From Triangularia verruculosa (lineage: Eukaryota; Ascomycota; Sordariomycetes; Sordariales; Podosporaceae): 64,000 bases of DNA. Numbering within the stretch: position 1 is the first letter of the stretch; each line of letters starts with the position of its first letter. The stretch lies in contig MU863884.1 of assembly GCA_033296885.1 (NCBI GenBank), positions 248,001-312,000 of the forward strand. Direction: 5' to 3'. The position numbers and the translations under genes are program-made. Of the stretch, positions 11,680 through 22,012 are shown piece by piece. The notes below the pieces were generated by a model. That model was not told the origin of the DNA, did no database searches, and was given only the letters and a program-made list of their open reading frames with translations.

Positions 11680-14227
11680 ATGCCACGCACACGCCCAGCA
11701 ACCACGGGCTACGAAAGGCTCGCGCAAGCCGATCAATTCAGCGACGACTCCGAAGACGAGGACCCCCTCTCCCACAGCTATGCCTCATTACAGCCCGCCC
11801 AAGCCCCGCAATATGCCCCCATCACACAACCTCGCCCGCACTCGGGCATGTCAACCCCAAAGCGGAGGAGGTCATCATCAGCCGCCATTGCCCGCGGACG
11901 GGGTCGCCGAGCTCGAAGTAACTCAGGGGTAGACCTGAAAGCCATCAACGCCCGCCTCGAGCGATGGGCCGACGAAATCGCATCCAAATTCAAGCGCGGA
12001 AAGAACAAGAAGACGGGCGAGGAGGAACGGTTGGAAATTCACCACTCTGTGTTTCAAGCACCGGAGGGTGTTCGGCCCGTCACAGTCGAACAGTTGGCCA
12101 TCCCAGAACCGGGGTACATGACCAGGGCCGAGTTTGAGGCCATCGTGGATAGTGTTAGGGAAGCCATTCGGAAGGGCGTGCAGCCGCTCATGATCTCACA
12201 AGGTAGCTCTGGCAGTTACTTTGCGCGGAATCCTGATGGCAAGGTTGTGGGTGTGTTTAAGCCAAAGGACGAGGAGCCGTATGCGGCTGGTAACCCGAAA
12301 TGGAACAAGTGGATTCATCGAAACTTGTTCCCATGCTGTTTTGGCCGGGCTTGGTGAGTTGCTGTCTTGTGGTTCTGCTATGCTGGGATATCACTAACAT
12401 ATATCCCACAGCCTTATTCCCAATCTTTCCTACGTCAGCGAAGCCGCGGCATACGTCCTCGACGAGCAACTACGAACACACATGGTCCCCTACACCGACG
12501 TCGTCTACCTCTCGTCCAAGTCATTCCACTACCCATTCTGGGATCGATACAAGTTCTCAAGAAAGAAAAAGACACTCCCGGCCAAGCCAGGCAGTTTCCA
12601 GGTGTTCTTGAAGGGGTTCAAGGACGCCAACGTCTTTTTACGAGAACACCCATGGCCAGACCAGTATTTATCCGGCTTCCGGACGAATGACCCTCACAGG
12701 AAAAAGAAGAAGAGATGGGTGGATAATTGCCGTCCAACGGGGGCGCTGCAAGACGACGGAGATAGCGACGAAGAGGGCCAAGACAGCCCAGCCTCGGTGA
12801 CAGCAGGACCGGGCAATTTTGTCTGGACGCCATCGTTGAAGCAGTCATTCCGGGAGGAGCTCGAGAAGCTTGTGATTTTGGATTACATCATGAGGAATAC
12901 CGACAGAGGACTGGATAACTGGATGATTAAAGTCGACTGGGAGACCCAAAAGGCTTCAATAGTATCTGAACCGGTGCAGCTCAACACCAACGTCGAAGAA
13001 CCAGAAGAGCCAGAAGAGAGCCCGAGACCGGTGGATTTGTCGACCAGAGGACCGCCAAAAACCCGTGCGTCCTATCCGTACCGGACGGAGAGGCCTATGA
13101 ACGCCTCTACACCAGTATCTGCGACCCCCGACCCGAAGATTTCGATCGGTGCCATTGACAACTCCTTGTCTTGGCCCTGGAAACACCCCGACGCCTGGAG
13201 AAGTTTTCCCTTTGGATGGCTATTCCTGCCTGTTGATTTAATCGGCAGGCCGTTCAGCCAGAAAACTCGCGACCACTTTTTGCCTCTACTCACCAGCACG
13301 GCATGGTGGTCACAGACACAGCTCGCGCTGAGGAGAGTCTTCCAAATGGACCCGGATTTCCAGGAGAAGATGTTTTCGAGGCAGATTGCCGTCATGAAGG
13401 GGCAGGCGTGGAACGTGGTGGAGACGCTAAAGACGCCGGATCATGGGCCATTGGAGCTGACCAGACGAGCGAAGGTGTGTGTTTGGGACGATTTGGTCGA
13501 TGTGCCGGTGGCGGTTCCTATGAGGGTTGCTTCTGCCGAGATGAGGAGACGGGCGGCGGAGGAGTCGGAGCAGGCTGCTAACACCGCTGCTGGATTGAGG
13601 AGATCTAACAGTGATGTTATTGATGAGGCGGACGAGGAGATGGATATTGGAGCTTTCACTGCCGAGTCGGACACGGCTAGTGCGCCAGCCACCGCAGGAG
13701 TGACGGAGGTGGTGGATTTGCTAGGGATGGCGAGTCCAGTGGGTGACCTGCCGAATCCAGGGAGATTCGAGATGGCGATGGGGGAGGAGCCGCTGACACC
13801 GGGTTTGACTCCAGGGCAGTTTGAACCTGTGTCAAACAACAATAATAATGGGCATTTGCAGCCGACGAGACCTGCGCTGAAGCATGCTAGTTACAGCCAG
13901 CCGCATAGGTCGTTGAATATGTACTCGCCTGACCGGGGGTCTAGTTCTACGGCGATACACCACCAGAGAAGGTTCAGCTTTGCGACGCCGGCGGGGAGGA
14001 GGGAGAGTAACAGTATTGCGGCGCAGCTGTATGGGACGGGGAGGTTGAGTTGGGAGGGTGGGAGACAGGGGTATGTAGGGGAGTGGGAGGGGGAGGAGGA
14101 GGATGCATTGGAGGGGGGTGATTTGGGGTATGCGGCTGCGCAGGGGATGGAGGGGAACCAGAGGAAGGTGATCGTGGAGAGGCTGGAGGCGGTGAAGACG
14201 AGGAATCCGGTTTTTACTTGTTGGTAA
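11680..14227 (+). CDS. LSB6: Type II phosphatidylinositol 4-kinase (LSB6/PI4K2 family)
   Basis: Phosphorylates phosphatidylinositol to PI4P on endosomal, vacuolar or plasma membranes. Two exons, 11680-12353 and 12412-14227, are separated by a 58-nt intron with an ACTAAC branch site; 829 residues. Visible signatures: nucleotide-binding loop SQGSSGSYFA (about residues 173-181), the lysine in VGVFKPKDEEP, the Cys-rich FPCCFGRACLIPN at the place of the palmitoylated CCPCC motif of animal PI4K2, the catalytic loop IMRNTDRGLDNW (about 385-395), and AIDNSLSWPWKHP in place of the DFG segment. A basic N-terminal tail and a long, low-complexity C-terminal tail flank the kinase core. The protein is longer than yeast Lsb6 mainly because of this tail. 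Start chosen at the first ATG (MPRTRPATTGYERLAQ). Confidence 0.93.
12354..12411 (+). other. Intron of the PI 4-kinase gene
   Basis: 58-nt intron with GTGAGT donor, CACTAAC branch site and CACAG acceptor. Its removal joins FPCCFGRA to CLIPNLSY in phase. Confidence 0.9.
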
Positions 14228-15980
14228 AGGGAGTAGGGGGATTGTTGGATGGGTTGGGAGTTTTATTACAGATATGGTTTTGGGAAGGGATATACTTGGG
14301 AAAAGCAAGGCTTGACAAGTCGAGATACACGCTGGATTCCATGGGGGTAAATGCAAGCGAAGAATGGGGGATGGGGGTGGAGTATGGTGTTGATCCGAGT
14401 TTTGAGTGAGGGAAGTGGAGAGGGAAGGTAGAGGTGTATAGGAGAGGAGAAGTAATTATTATGCTGCATTGGCACTGCTTTTTATATCTTTGGCATTTGT
14501 GGGGCTTGTCTCTGTGATATTGCAACCCGGAGTTATTTCTCGGTCTGGTATTGCTCGCCTGCATACTCCGTCTCCTATAGGAGATACGCTTAAGGTGGCA
14601 CATCTCTGTCCGCTTCTTACCCGCTTGGAACTCTGACAAAAATCAGAAGATGGACCAAGCCTTCCTCCTTACAACTAAAACCCAAAAACCAAATGGTTTC
14701 ATTCTCTGTCTGTGGGAGGTGGAAATTTTATGGGTTTTATGCTGCTTACTGCCTGCTTACTGCGAGCACATCTTCGAGATTCTTCCTTGATGGTGTGTCG
14801 AGGATGGAGGATAGGGGGGAGAGAAATAGTTGGGTGTGGATTTGCAAGCCTGGTTCTGTGTGCTGTGTGTGTGATTGTTGGTTCCTGAGGGGAAAGGGAA
14901 GGGGTGGGTTTCGTTTGGGTTGGGGTTTGGTGTAGATAGTGGTGGTATTGACCGTGGGGAACAGTTTTGTCAAGTTCAAAAACTGTTTTGGAGGTTGGAA
15001 ATAGGTGGTTGTTGGTGTGGTGGTCAGTGGTATTTAAAAGTCTAGACTGAGAAAGGTAAACGTAGCTTGAATATTGGGTCTTTATTAGTTGTTTATAGGG
15101 TAGAAAGGGCTTGCTAACCGTTGCTAAATGCATTTTGTGTATTTCTGCTTAGCGGTCGAGTCACAGAGGTCGAGAGGCATGTGTGAGAAAGGGAATGACA
15201 TGTTTCTTCCTCCTTGATTTCCATGATATATATTAGGATGTCCTCTTCAGAGTGTATCATACAGGGTGTCACACTTACACATTTCTGTCTTGTCATGGGA
15301 GCGTCAAGATTCTGGTGAATGTGAATTGGGGAAAGGAAATCGTGAATTGACTCGGCGTCTCAGTCACTCTGGTCGACTTGTTAGCAGTCAACGGGTTCAG
15401 TATGGTGAAAGGATCTAGTCACTCACTTACCTATCAATGGGCTTTCTCAGAAACCTCACTATACCTAGTCAGGGTCATATATCACTGTTCAGAGTTCTTG
15501 GCGTCATGTCCTTCTATCATTCATCGAGTGACTATTGAAGTATGTTCCATCATTAGCTCCCCATCGAAGAATGAGCCGTTCAATGACGTGTTTTTCTTTC
15601 GCGAGTCAAGTTGTTTATCATCACTTAATATCTATTTAAAAGACATCCGCCCTCACTTCCGCCCACTCTTAACCTTCCTTTGAAGAGAACATCAGATAAA
15701 ATCCTGCAGCTACGCCTTTCACTCTCACGTGCTATTCTCGTCGGATAATCATTGAATTCGAAGCCCCATGAAAGACGTACTTGGCATTAGTTAGGGCGTC
15801 ACTTCTCAACCTCTTTCTCTTGTGACATCCGTCTGAATTCCGGAACCATGATCCCCAGGTTCAGGAGCCGCTACCTGGAGCCGTTATCTTGTACAAAGAC
15901 TTTTCCGCCTATCAAGCAGTATCGTCAGAAATTCTCCGCCATTCTACTCATCTTGCTGCTCTCCGTCAAGCTGAACCGTC
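14228..15980. other. Intergenic region without supported gene
   Basis: About 1.75 kb downstream of the PI 4-kinase. All ORFs are short. The segment 14230-15060 is G/T-rich on the plus strand. A 101-codon ORF at 15378-15683 has no family features. It merges into the repeat and promoter region of the gene at 16457. Confidence 0.5.
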
Positions 15981-15984
15981 TGAT

Positions 15985-16295
15985 ATGACGCTTCTGTATC
16001 TCCGAAGCACCCACGTGCTCATCATCGTCTGAAGTCGAGGCCATTGTTGAACTAATTGCTCTCTTATTCTTCTCCCCTCGTGCCCTCTATTTCCACGGCC
16101 TGATAAGAGCAATGACGTGGCCGAAGCCTCTGGATGCCCCTTCATCGACTTTCATCTTGACTCGAGGCGGAATATCAAGAGGCTATCCTCCAGTATCTAA
16201 TCTCCTCCCTTGTGACTTTGAAATTTGAGAGGTGAAATGACGTCGGCAAGCCTCTCAGGTACCCCCACGCTTATTGTCGTCTGAAGTTGAAGCTC
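15985..16295 (+). repeat. Decayed tandem repeat of about 126 bp with CRE-like motifs
   Basis: Three diverged direct units begin with ATGACG at 15985, 16112 and 16237 (spacings 127 and 125 bp). After ATGACG, units share words such as AAGCCTCT, then CCCAC and TCGTCTGAAGT[C/T]GA[G/A]GC about 50 bp further on. Units 2 and 3 contain TGACGTGG and TGACGTCGG, matching half or full CRE/ATF (bZIP) sites. The array lies 160-470 bp upstream of the start codon at 16457 and is therefore probably in its promoter. Confidence 0.5.
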
Positions 16296-16351
16296 TTTGA
16301 AGAAGGCACGACTATTCACTTGACCCGGGCACGGATCTAGTTGCTGCCAGT

Positions 16352-16367
16352 CTATATAGATATAAAT
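16352..16367 (+). promoter_or_regulatory. TATA-like element
   Basis: CTATATAGATATAAAT, about 95 bp upstream of the ATG at 16457. It is followed by a pyrimidine-rich stretch and a CAACATATCACCACC leader, as expected for a fungal core promoter. Confidence 0.55.
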
Positions 16368-16456
16368 TTCTCTACCTTTTCTGTCTCTGCCAAACTCTCT
16401 CTCCCGACAGACAAGAAATTACCCTCACAAGCAACATATCACCACCACCAACAACA

Positions 16457-17128
16457 ATGGATGCTCACAACTCTGCCGCCCGCAACCACCAGCGCTCTGC
16501 TCGCGATTCGTCCGCGGCCGCTGGTGTTTCGTCTCCGGCCGCCGGAGTTTCGTCTTCGAGGGCTGGCCCCGCGGCTGCCCACGATGTCACCCTTCCCCCG
16601 ACAGCATATCAGAACTCTGAGCTGTTCGACCTCTCGCCCATGACCTTTTTTGATAATACCGAGGGCACCACTCTCGAAAAATGGAACAGGTTCCCTCCCC
16701 CTCCTCTCTCACACTACGATACACCACACCATACATACTGGAACCCGGCCAAACCTCAACCCCCCGAAAAATGCTCTCCAATCGGCCCTGAGCTCGAACA
16801 AGCTATCGACAAGAGGGTCGATAGCACCAACATCTTCGCAGACAAGCAGAATGAGATTCGGACTGAGGTTCTAGCTATTGATGAAGCGATCAGAAACAAA
16901 CAGCAAGCTCTTGAGGAGATTAGGCTCAACAAGAGAGAGCTCAACTGCAACAAAAGCAAGGATGCGGACGCGTTTATCGTCGAGATGGAACAGTGCTTGT
17001 TTGTGGAGCAAGATTTGATTGAGGAGCTGGAGTGGTTGAGGGAGGGGAGGCAGGCTTTGGCAAAGGAGGGGAAGGAGAGGATTGAGGAGTGGTTGAGGGC
17101 GGAGAGGAAGAAGTATCGGGGCTACTAG
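16457..17128 (+). CDS. Proline-rich and coiled-coil protein of unknown function (possible paralog of 8368-9624)
   Basis: 223 residues, single exon, with a good ATG context (CAACAACAATGGATG). The N-terminal 50 residues are Ala/Ser-rich with an imperfect AAGVSS repeat. A TFFDNTEG...LEKWNRFPPPPL motif follows, then a long helical region (about residues 110-215) rich in Glu, Arg, Leu and Gln, probably a coiled coil, ending in a basic tail (RKKYRGY). The order FxKWxxFPPPxL, then CSP...LE, then coiled coil parallels the protein at 8368-9624. No enzyme motif, signal peptide or membrane segment. Upstream CRE-like motifs hint at stress or cAMP control (inference). Confidence 0.65.
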   Translation: MDAHNSAARNHQRSARDSSAAAGVSSPAAGVSSSRAGPAAAHDVTLPPTAYQNSELFDLSPMTFFDNTEGTTLEKWNRFPPPPLSHYDTPHHTYWNPAKPQPPEKCSPIGPELEQAIDKRVDSTNIFADKQNEIRTEVLAIDEAIRNKQQALEEIRLNKRELNCNKSKDADAFIVEMEQCLFVEQDLIEELEWLREGRQALAKEGKERIEEWLRAERKKYRGY

Positions 17129-18079
17129 AGGGTCTGGGAGGGGAAAAGGGCTTGAGTTTCGGGATCAGGGGCTTCATGGTTTTCTGAGGGCGTTATGGAG
17201 AAGTTGATACCCTTGCTTTAGCATTGCGGGCGTTTTCCGGAGGTTGATGTGTTTTCTTACTGCAATGAGGAGGCGTTTTCGGTGGATAGATACCCCAAAC
17301 TATGGCATTATGAGAGCGATTCTGGTATTGAACTTCCTGGATGTGACCAATCCCACCGCTCTAACACATCCAACTTCGCTATATCTGGATGCTGTAAAAT
17401 AAATCTCCCACCCAACATCTCTTCGCCTCTCCCTACAATCTTACCCGGTTTTTGAGAAGGTGGTTGACGAAGACTGAGAAAAAGTCGATGTATAAACTTG
17501 ATATCGCCAAGCGAGACATTAAAATGACCAACTAATTTTGATCCCTGGACCCACGTTGTCTTTTCCCGTTAAGACAAGGCCAATACCAAGACCTAGAAAG
17601 CACAAGACCACCTCCTCTCACTCTGAGAGGTTGCTTCTTTGTAGTCTTATCACTATTCAAAGACACAACCCCTTTCACCCCTTGCCTTGTCCCTCATTTT
17701 CTAGCCAGGCCACCTCCCTCTCCTTACAAGTTACCTATCCTACAAAACACACCAGAAACTTGATACCCCAAATTCACCCATTTTCTGCCCATCTTAGTAC
17801 AAAATAAGTCCTTGAAACGTCGTCATTCTCAGTATAAAATTCTTGAGCAAGGTACTCAACATCATCACCGTCTTTCCACCAAACCAAATTTGTATTTTGC
17901 CCGCGTTATACCCCCATCTTATAGGCGATGCGTCCCAAAACGGACAAAGCCTGCAATAGACACACTCTTCTCACATCCAGACAGCCCCAGTCAGCTCAGA
18001 AGACTTTGACAGACTATAACTGTCCACAATATGTCTACCATTCCAACCAACCAACCATCCTCCTCTCCTCTACCACTAC
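17129..18079. other. Intergenic region without supported gene
   Basis: About 950 bp with only short ORFs. The stretch 17640-18120 is C/A-rich on the plus strand. No repeat, RNA gene or domain recognised. Confidence 0.5.
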
Positions 18080-18274
18080 CTAATTAAACCCATCCAAAGC
18101 CAAGCCCACCCACCCCTCAACCGCAAACTCCGCCGCAACCGCCACCCCAATGATCCCAACCCCAACCACCAACACCACCGTCACCATCGTGCCCGAAGGT
18201 GCCCAGCCTGCGCCTTGTCCGGTGCCAGTGCGGGGATACCCATCCCCCCCTCCTCCCGGCAGGTAGGTAAGAGT
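18080..18274 (-). CDS. Possible last exon encoding a glycine-rich segment and a hydrophobic tail
   Basis: An open frame of 64 codons reads TYLPGGGGDGYPRTGTGQG, AGWAPSGTM, then about 20 hydrophobic residues (VTVVLVVGVGIIGVAVAAEF) and a short tail ending at the TAG at 18080. Such a tail looks like a C-terminal membrane anchor. The frame has no suitable ATG and is closed upstream by a stop just before 18274, so it would have to be a spliced exon of a minus-strand gene whose other exons lie upstream, perhaps within 18310-18970 where several short open frames occur. I could not assemble a full gene. Confidence 0.25.
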   Translation of the reverse strand, partial: TLTYLPGGGGDGYPRTGTGQGAGWAPSGTMVTVVLVVGVGIIGVAVAAEFAVEGWVGLALDGFN

Positions 18275-18309
18275 TCAATTCCGTCGCGAGGGAACGCCGA
18301 AGGAACGCC

Positions 18310-19591
18310 TGTTTGCCACCGTTTCATCTTTCTGCCCTTCACTCGCGAGCGCGCCGATGATGGACAATAGACTGAGAAGTCGAGGGGGGTTGTCATGCTG
18401 AAGTACTGGGGCTAGTAGTTGGCTACCTACCTCATGTGAGGCGTTCTTCTCGGGTCGGAAGCCGATGATCATGTTACGGGCTCGCTTCTAGTGGATGCAG
18501 ATCTCCCATCCCATCTCCCCGAGAGCAGCAGCGCTCGGAAGCGGAGCTCCCGCGTATAGAGGTGGTCAGTCCAGTTTCCCCTCCTCCTAGCAGGTAGGTC
18601 ATCTGGGGCAGGCTGGCTGTTCACTTGTTGCTCGTAGCGGAGCCGACGCATGCATGGCTTCTTCGAAGCACTGGCGCCAGTACCGAGTTGGCCCATCTCC
18701 AGGAGCTGCAGGTGACTTCCTTTTCATCAACACGAGACAGAAGGAATTCATCGAGGGGAGACGTGGAACTGAGAACTGGCTGGGTATGGTGCTTGTAGTC
18801 GTTCCAGAGGGAAGCATGGTCGTGTGTTTTGCCAAGCTTTATCGCCAGGGATTTGATGGGTGATGATGGCTGTGTTGGGTGCGGTTTGTTGCTGGTTCAT
18901 TGCTTTGGTGTCTGAGGCTGAGGGCACGGTGTTGGAGGTGGCTTTGCTTGGTTGGGTGTGATGGGTGGTTGATGAGATTTCTAGGGTGGGAGGGAGGGAG
19001 GGGGAGGTGCTGAGTCCGGTTCGGAAGAGGAGAGATAGTTGGGGGTGGTTGGGGTTTTAAGTAATAAAGCGTGATAACGTAATGGGTTTAAGATGGCTAG
19101 GTGTTGAAGAGGGAGTTGGTTTGGGGAGTGTCGGTTTAAGTTAACGGGTTAGGTAGGCTGGATGATTGTCGAGGTTTACTGTTGTCAGTTCTTTATCTTG
19201 AGGTAATTATCATCGGGATACTCCAGCGACAGTGAGATGACGAAGGGGATACTCAAACAGTTTTGAAAGGAAATGTTTTCATTTAATTAATGGGCGGTTG
19301 CTTTTTGGGAGAGGAGTAGCGAAGATAGTGTGGGGTCGATAAAGGGGGAAGTAAACAAACCAGCTGTTGCTGCAACAACATAATACCACAATAATAGGAA
19401 CGGCTTTTTTCGGGTGGTCCCAAATTCCTTGCTTGTCATTGAGGTCTTCGGCTTCTTGAGGTTGTTGATTTAGGGTATCGCTCACTATATCCACCTAAGC
19501 CCATCTGTGCATCCCAGCTACAAAACTCTCTCAAGGAGATGACATACCTATCCTTACAACTAAGCATACAAATCCGACATCAATCATACCC
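18310..19591. other. Intergenic or unresolved region
   Basis: Several short minus-strand frames (18275-18472, 18469-18696, 18599-18835) could be exons of the hydrophobic-tail gene, but I found no consistent splice model. A 20-bp word (CCTCCTCCYRGCAGGTAGGT) occurs at about 18249 and 18580. From 18940 to 19150 the sequence is G/T-rich and non-coding in appearance. Confidence 0.4.
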
Positions 19592-21607
19592 TCAAGACGC
19601 CAGTGGCCCAACCGTCACCTTCTCCCTCTCCCTCCTCTCCATCTCCAACTGCTCATACATGCTCTGCTTCTTCCTCTTCTTCCTATCCGTCTTCAGCTCC
19701 GTGAACCTCCCCTTCGCCCCATGCTTAATCTTGGTAATCATATCCGCCGCCTTCCCCCTCGTGATATTCCCCGGCCCCAATTTATCATCCTCCGGCCTCA
19801 ACTTATTCAAAAACTTCAACTGCCCCTCCGACGCCGGCGCCTTCCTCCAAGGCATCCGTGACGAGATATATATATGCGAGTAGCGTTCCCTCACAAACGT
19901 GTCACACCCATGCACCGCATCCACAAACGTCTCTGCACTCAATATCTCCCTCGGTGTTGCCCACGGCGATTTCGCAGATAACAGCCCCTTCAGAACATAC
20001 CCCTTCCACATAGTTCCCAGCTTCTCCTCCCCGTCCTCGGCAACCTTGATCACCTCTCTCTCAAGCCGTACGACATCTCGCTCAACGCTCAAGACGTACT
20101 TGTTCGGGTTGATCTGCACCCAGGTGTACTGGCTGATGGCTCTGATGTGCTTCTCCCCGCTCGTGTCCGAGATGAGATCATAGACCGAATCGTATTCCGT
20201 GAACTCGACCTCGTAGCTTCTCCCTGTTGGCTCTGCCGCTCTGGCAGCATTTGACATCCTCGTTCCCCTCTCTTCTAGGGTTTCTTTCTCGGCCTCCTTC
20301 GCTTGTAACGCTGCCAGCTGCTGTCCAGTCTTTTCTGTCACCAACTCCCCGGGGTCCAGTCCGAATAAAGTCGGCGTGGTGATAATTCCGGTGTCCAAGC
20401 TCGAAACCATGTCAATGACATGGCAGTTCTCCTTTCCTTCGTGTAGTCTCATCCCGCGGCCAATCATTTGTATCAACAGGTTCCTTGATCTCGTCGGCCG
20501 GGCGAGAACAACACAGTCGATATTAGGGATATCCGTGCCCTCAGTGAAGACACCACAGTTGATTAGCACCGGGAACTCCTTCTTTTTGAACTGCTCCAGT
20601 GTTTCCGCCCGCTCTTTTGCTGGCGTGTCGCCGGTTACATAGCGGGCATCTATCCCATGATGTCGAAACCTCTCCGTCAGAGCCGCCACGTGTGACAAAT
20701 CGACACAAAACACCAAAGTTGAGTCTCTTTTTGGCGGAGCAGCTTTCGCGAACCAGGCTCGAATAACAATATCGTTGAGCTCGGGAGTATTGACCGCGTT
20801 TGACAACGAGGCAGTGTCAAACTCTCCGGTATTGCCAACACCCTTGGTCTTGACAGTTGAGAAATCGACATGTGAATCAACGGTGGTGAAGATGACGTCT
20901 GACAACCACTTGTCATTGATCATGTCGACGTAGTCTTTATGGTAGACTATCTCGTCGATGGCAGCTCCTAGCCTGAGACCGTCTGACCGGGAAAAGGTGG
21001 CTGATACACCGACCAGTGTTGGGGAGTCGGGGTGTTTTTGCCGGAGATTCATGTGCTCTAAAACTTTGAGATAGCCTGGGGCGACGATATGGTGTGCTTC
21101 GTCTACGAGCACGAGCTTGTACTTTGATGGGTCGAATTTCAGCAGGCGATCCTTGGAGAGAATAGATTGGAGGCTGGCGACGGTGATGTCTGCATATCCA
21201 GTAGCCTGGAGTTTTCCGAGCTCTATGTCAACGGTTTTCCCGGGATAAGCATTGGTGCAATGGCGGGCGGCTTGCTCAACAAGTTCTCTTCTGTGAGCAA
21301 GGATGAGGGTTCGGGTTGCCTCTTCATTTGGTGGCTGGACGCGGTCAATGAGACGGGTGAAGATTACCGTTTTGCCGGAGCCAGTGGCCAGAGAAATGCC
21401 GAGTCGTTTGTGGCCTTGAGAAATGGAGGCGAGAACGGCTTGGATGCATTCTTCTTGGTAAGCGCGTAGTTGGATGGGTGGCGGTGCTTGTTCTGCCAGG
21501 CGGGCGGTGGTGGAGGAAAAGGTTCGTGAGGGCCAGGATTGAAAGGACGGTGTTGGGTCTTTGGGCGATTCTCTGAAACGAAGGGCTGTTTTTAGAATGC
21601 GCTTCAT
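19592..21607 (-). CDS. IRC3: Mitochondrial DEAD/DEAH-box helicase, IRC3-like
   Basis: 671 residues, single exon. Superfamily 2 helicase of the yeast Irc3 type, a mitochondrial double-stranded-DNA-dependent helicase for mtDNA maintenance. Visible motifs: Walker A ATGSGKT (residues 74-80), motif Ia LILAHRRELV (101-110), DEAH (169-172), SAT (202-204), C-terminal domain with TLVFCVDLSHVAAL, GVFTEGTDIPNIDCVVLARP and motif VI QMIGRGMRLHEGKE. The N-terminus (MKRILKTALRFRESPK... WPSRTFSSTTAR) is basic, hydroxylated and free of acidic clusters, as in mitochondrial presequences. The tail is Lys/Arg-rich. The gene diverges from the RRN5-like gene across about 400 bp. Confidence 0.88.
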   Translation of the reverse strand: MKRILKTALRFRESPKDPTPSFQSWPSRTFSSTTARLAEQAPPPIQLRAYQEECIQAVLASISQGHKRLGISLATGSGKTVIFTRLIDRVQPPNEEATRTLILAHRRELVEQAARHCTNAYPGKTVDIELGKLQATGYADITVASLQSILSKDRLLKFDPSKYKLVLVDEAHHIVAPGYLKVLEHMNLRQKHPDSPTLVGVSATFSRSDGLRLGAAIDEIVYHKDYVDMINDKWLSDVIFTTVDSHVDFSTVKTKGVGNTGEFDTASLSNAVNTPELNDIVIRAWFAKAAPPKRDSTLVFCVDLSHVAALTERFRHHGIDARYVTGDTPAKERAETLEQFKKKEFPVLINCGVFTEGTDIPNIDCVVLARPTRSRNLLIQMIGRGMRLHEGKENCHVIDMVSSLDTGIITTPTLFGLDPGELVTEKTGQQLAALQAKEAEKETLEERGTRMSNAARAAEPTGRSYEVEFTEYDSVYDLISDTSGEKHIRAISQYTWVQINPNKYVLSVERDVVRLEREVIKVAEDGEEKLGTMWKGYVLKGLLSAKSPWATPREILSAETFVDAVHGCDTFVRERYSHIYISSRMPWRKAPASEGQLKFLNKLRPEDDKLGPGNITRGKAADMITKIKHGAKGRFTELKTDRKKRKKQSMYEQLEMERREREKVTVGPLAS

Positions 21608-21927
21608 GATGAGATCTGCGAGAATTGGTAGTGATTAGAATTCATGGGAAATGTATAAGTCGGCGTTTCATGAAAAGACGTTGTTGATGTTTGAGACTGG
21701 CAGCTGGCCGTTGTGAAAATTGCAGCTGTGAGCAGTCGTTGCGCCGCATGATTGGTTGGCTTTTGTACAGTGGGCGGACCGCCTGTAATTACAGTACACA
21801 CCTCACTGGCAGCGCTGTAAGAGAGTTTCAGCATCTCACAGAGAGTTAAGTGCCAGATTGAGTTTTCTTCACCAAAACATCAACAAATTCATGATAAGAG
21901 GCGACCTGAGTAATCCTAACTGTAGCA

Positions 21928-21981
21928 GTGAGTATCATCTAATAGTATATGTCCTCTGCATATTGCTAACGGTTTTTGCAG
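21928..21981 (+). other. Probable 5' UTR intron of the RRN5-like gene
   Basis: 54-nt intron with GTGAGT donor, TTGCTAAC branch sequence and TTTTTGCAG acceptor, ending 31 nt before the ATG at 22013. A short upstream ORF (ATG at about 21891) reads into this intron and, after splicing, overlaps the main start out of frame, which could reduce translation. Confidence 0.6.
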
Positions 21982-22012
21982 CACAAAATCGAGGGCGACT
22001 TGGAATCTCAAG

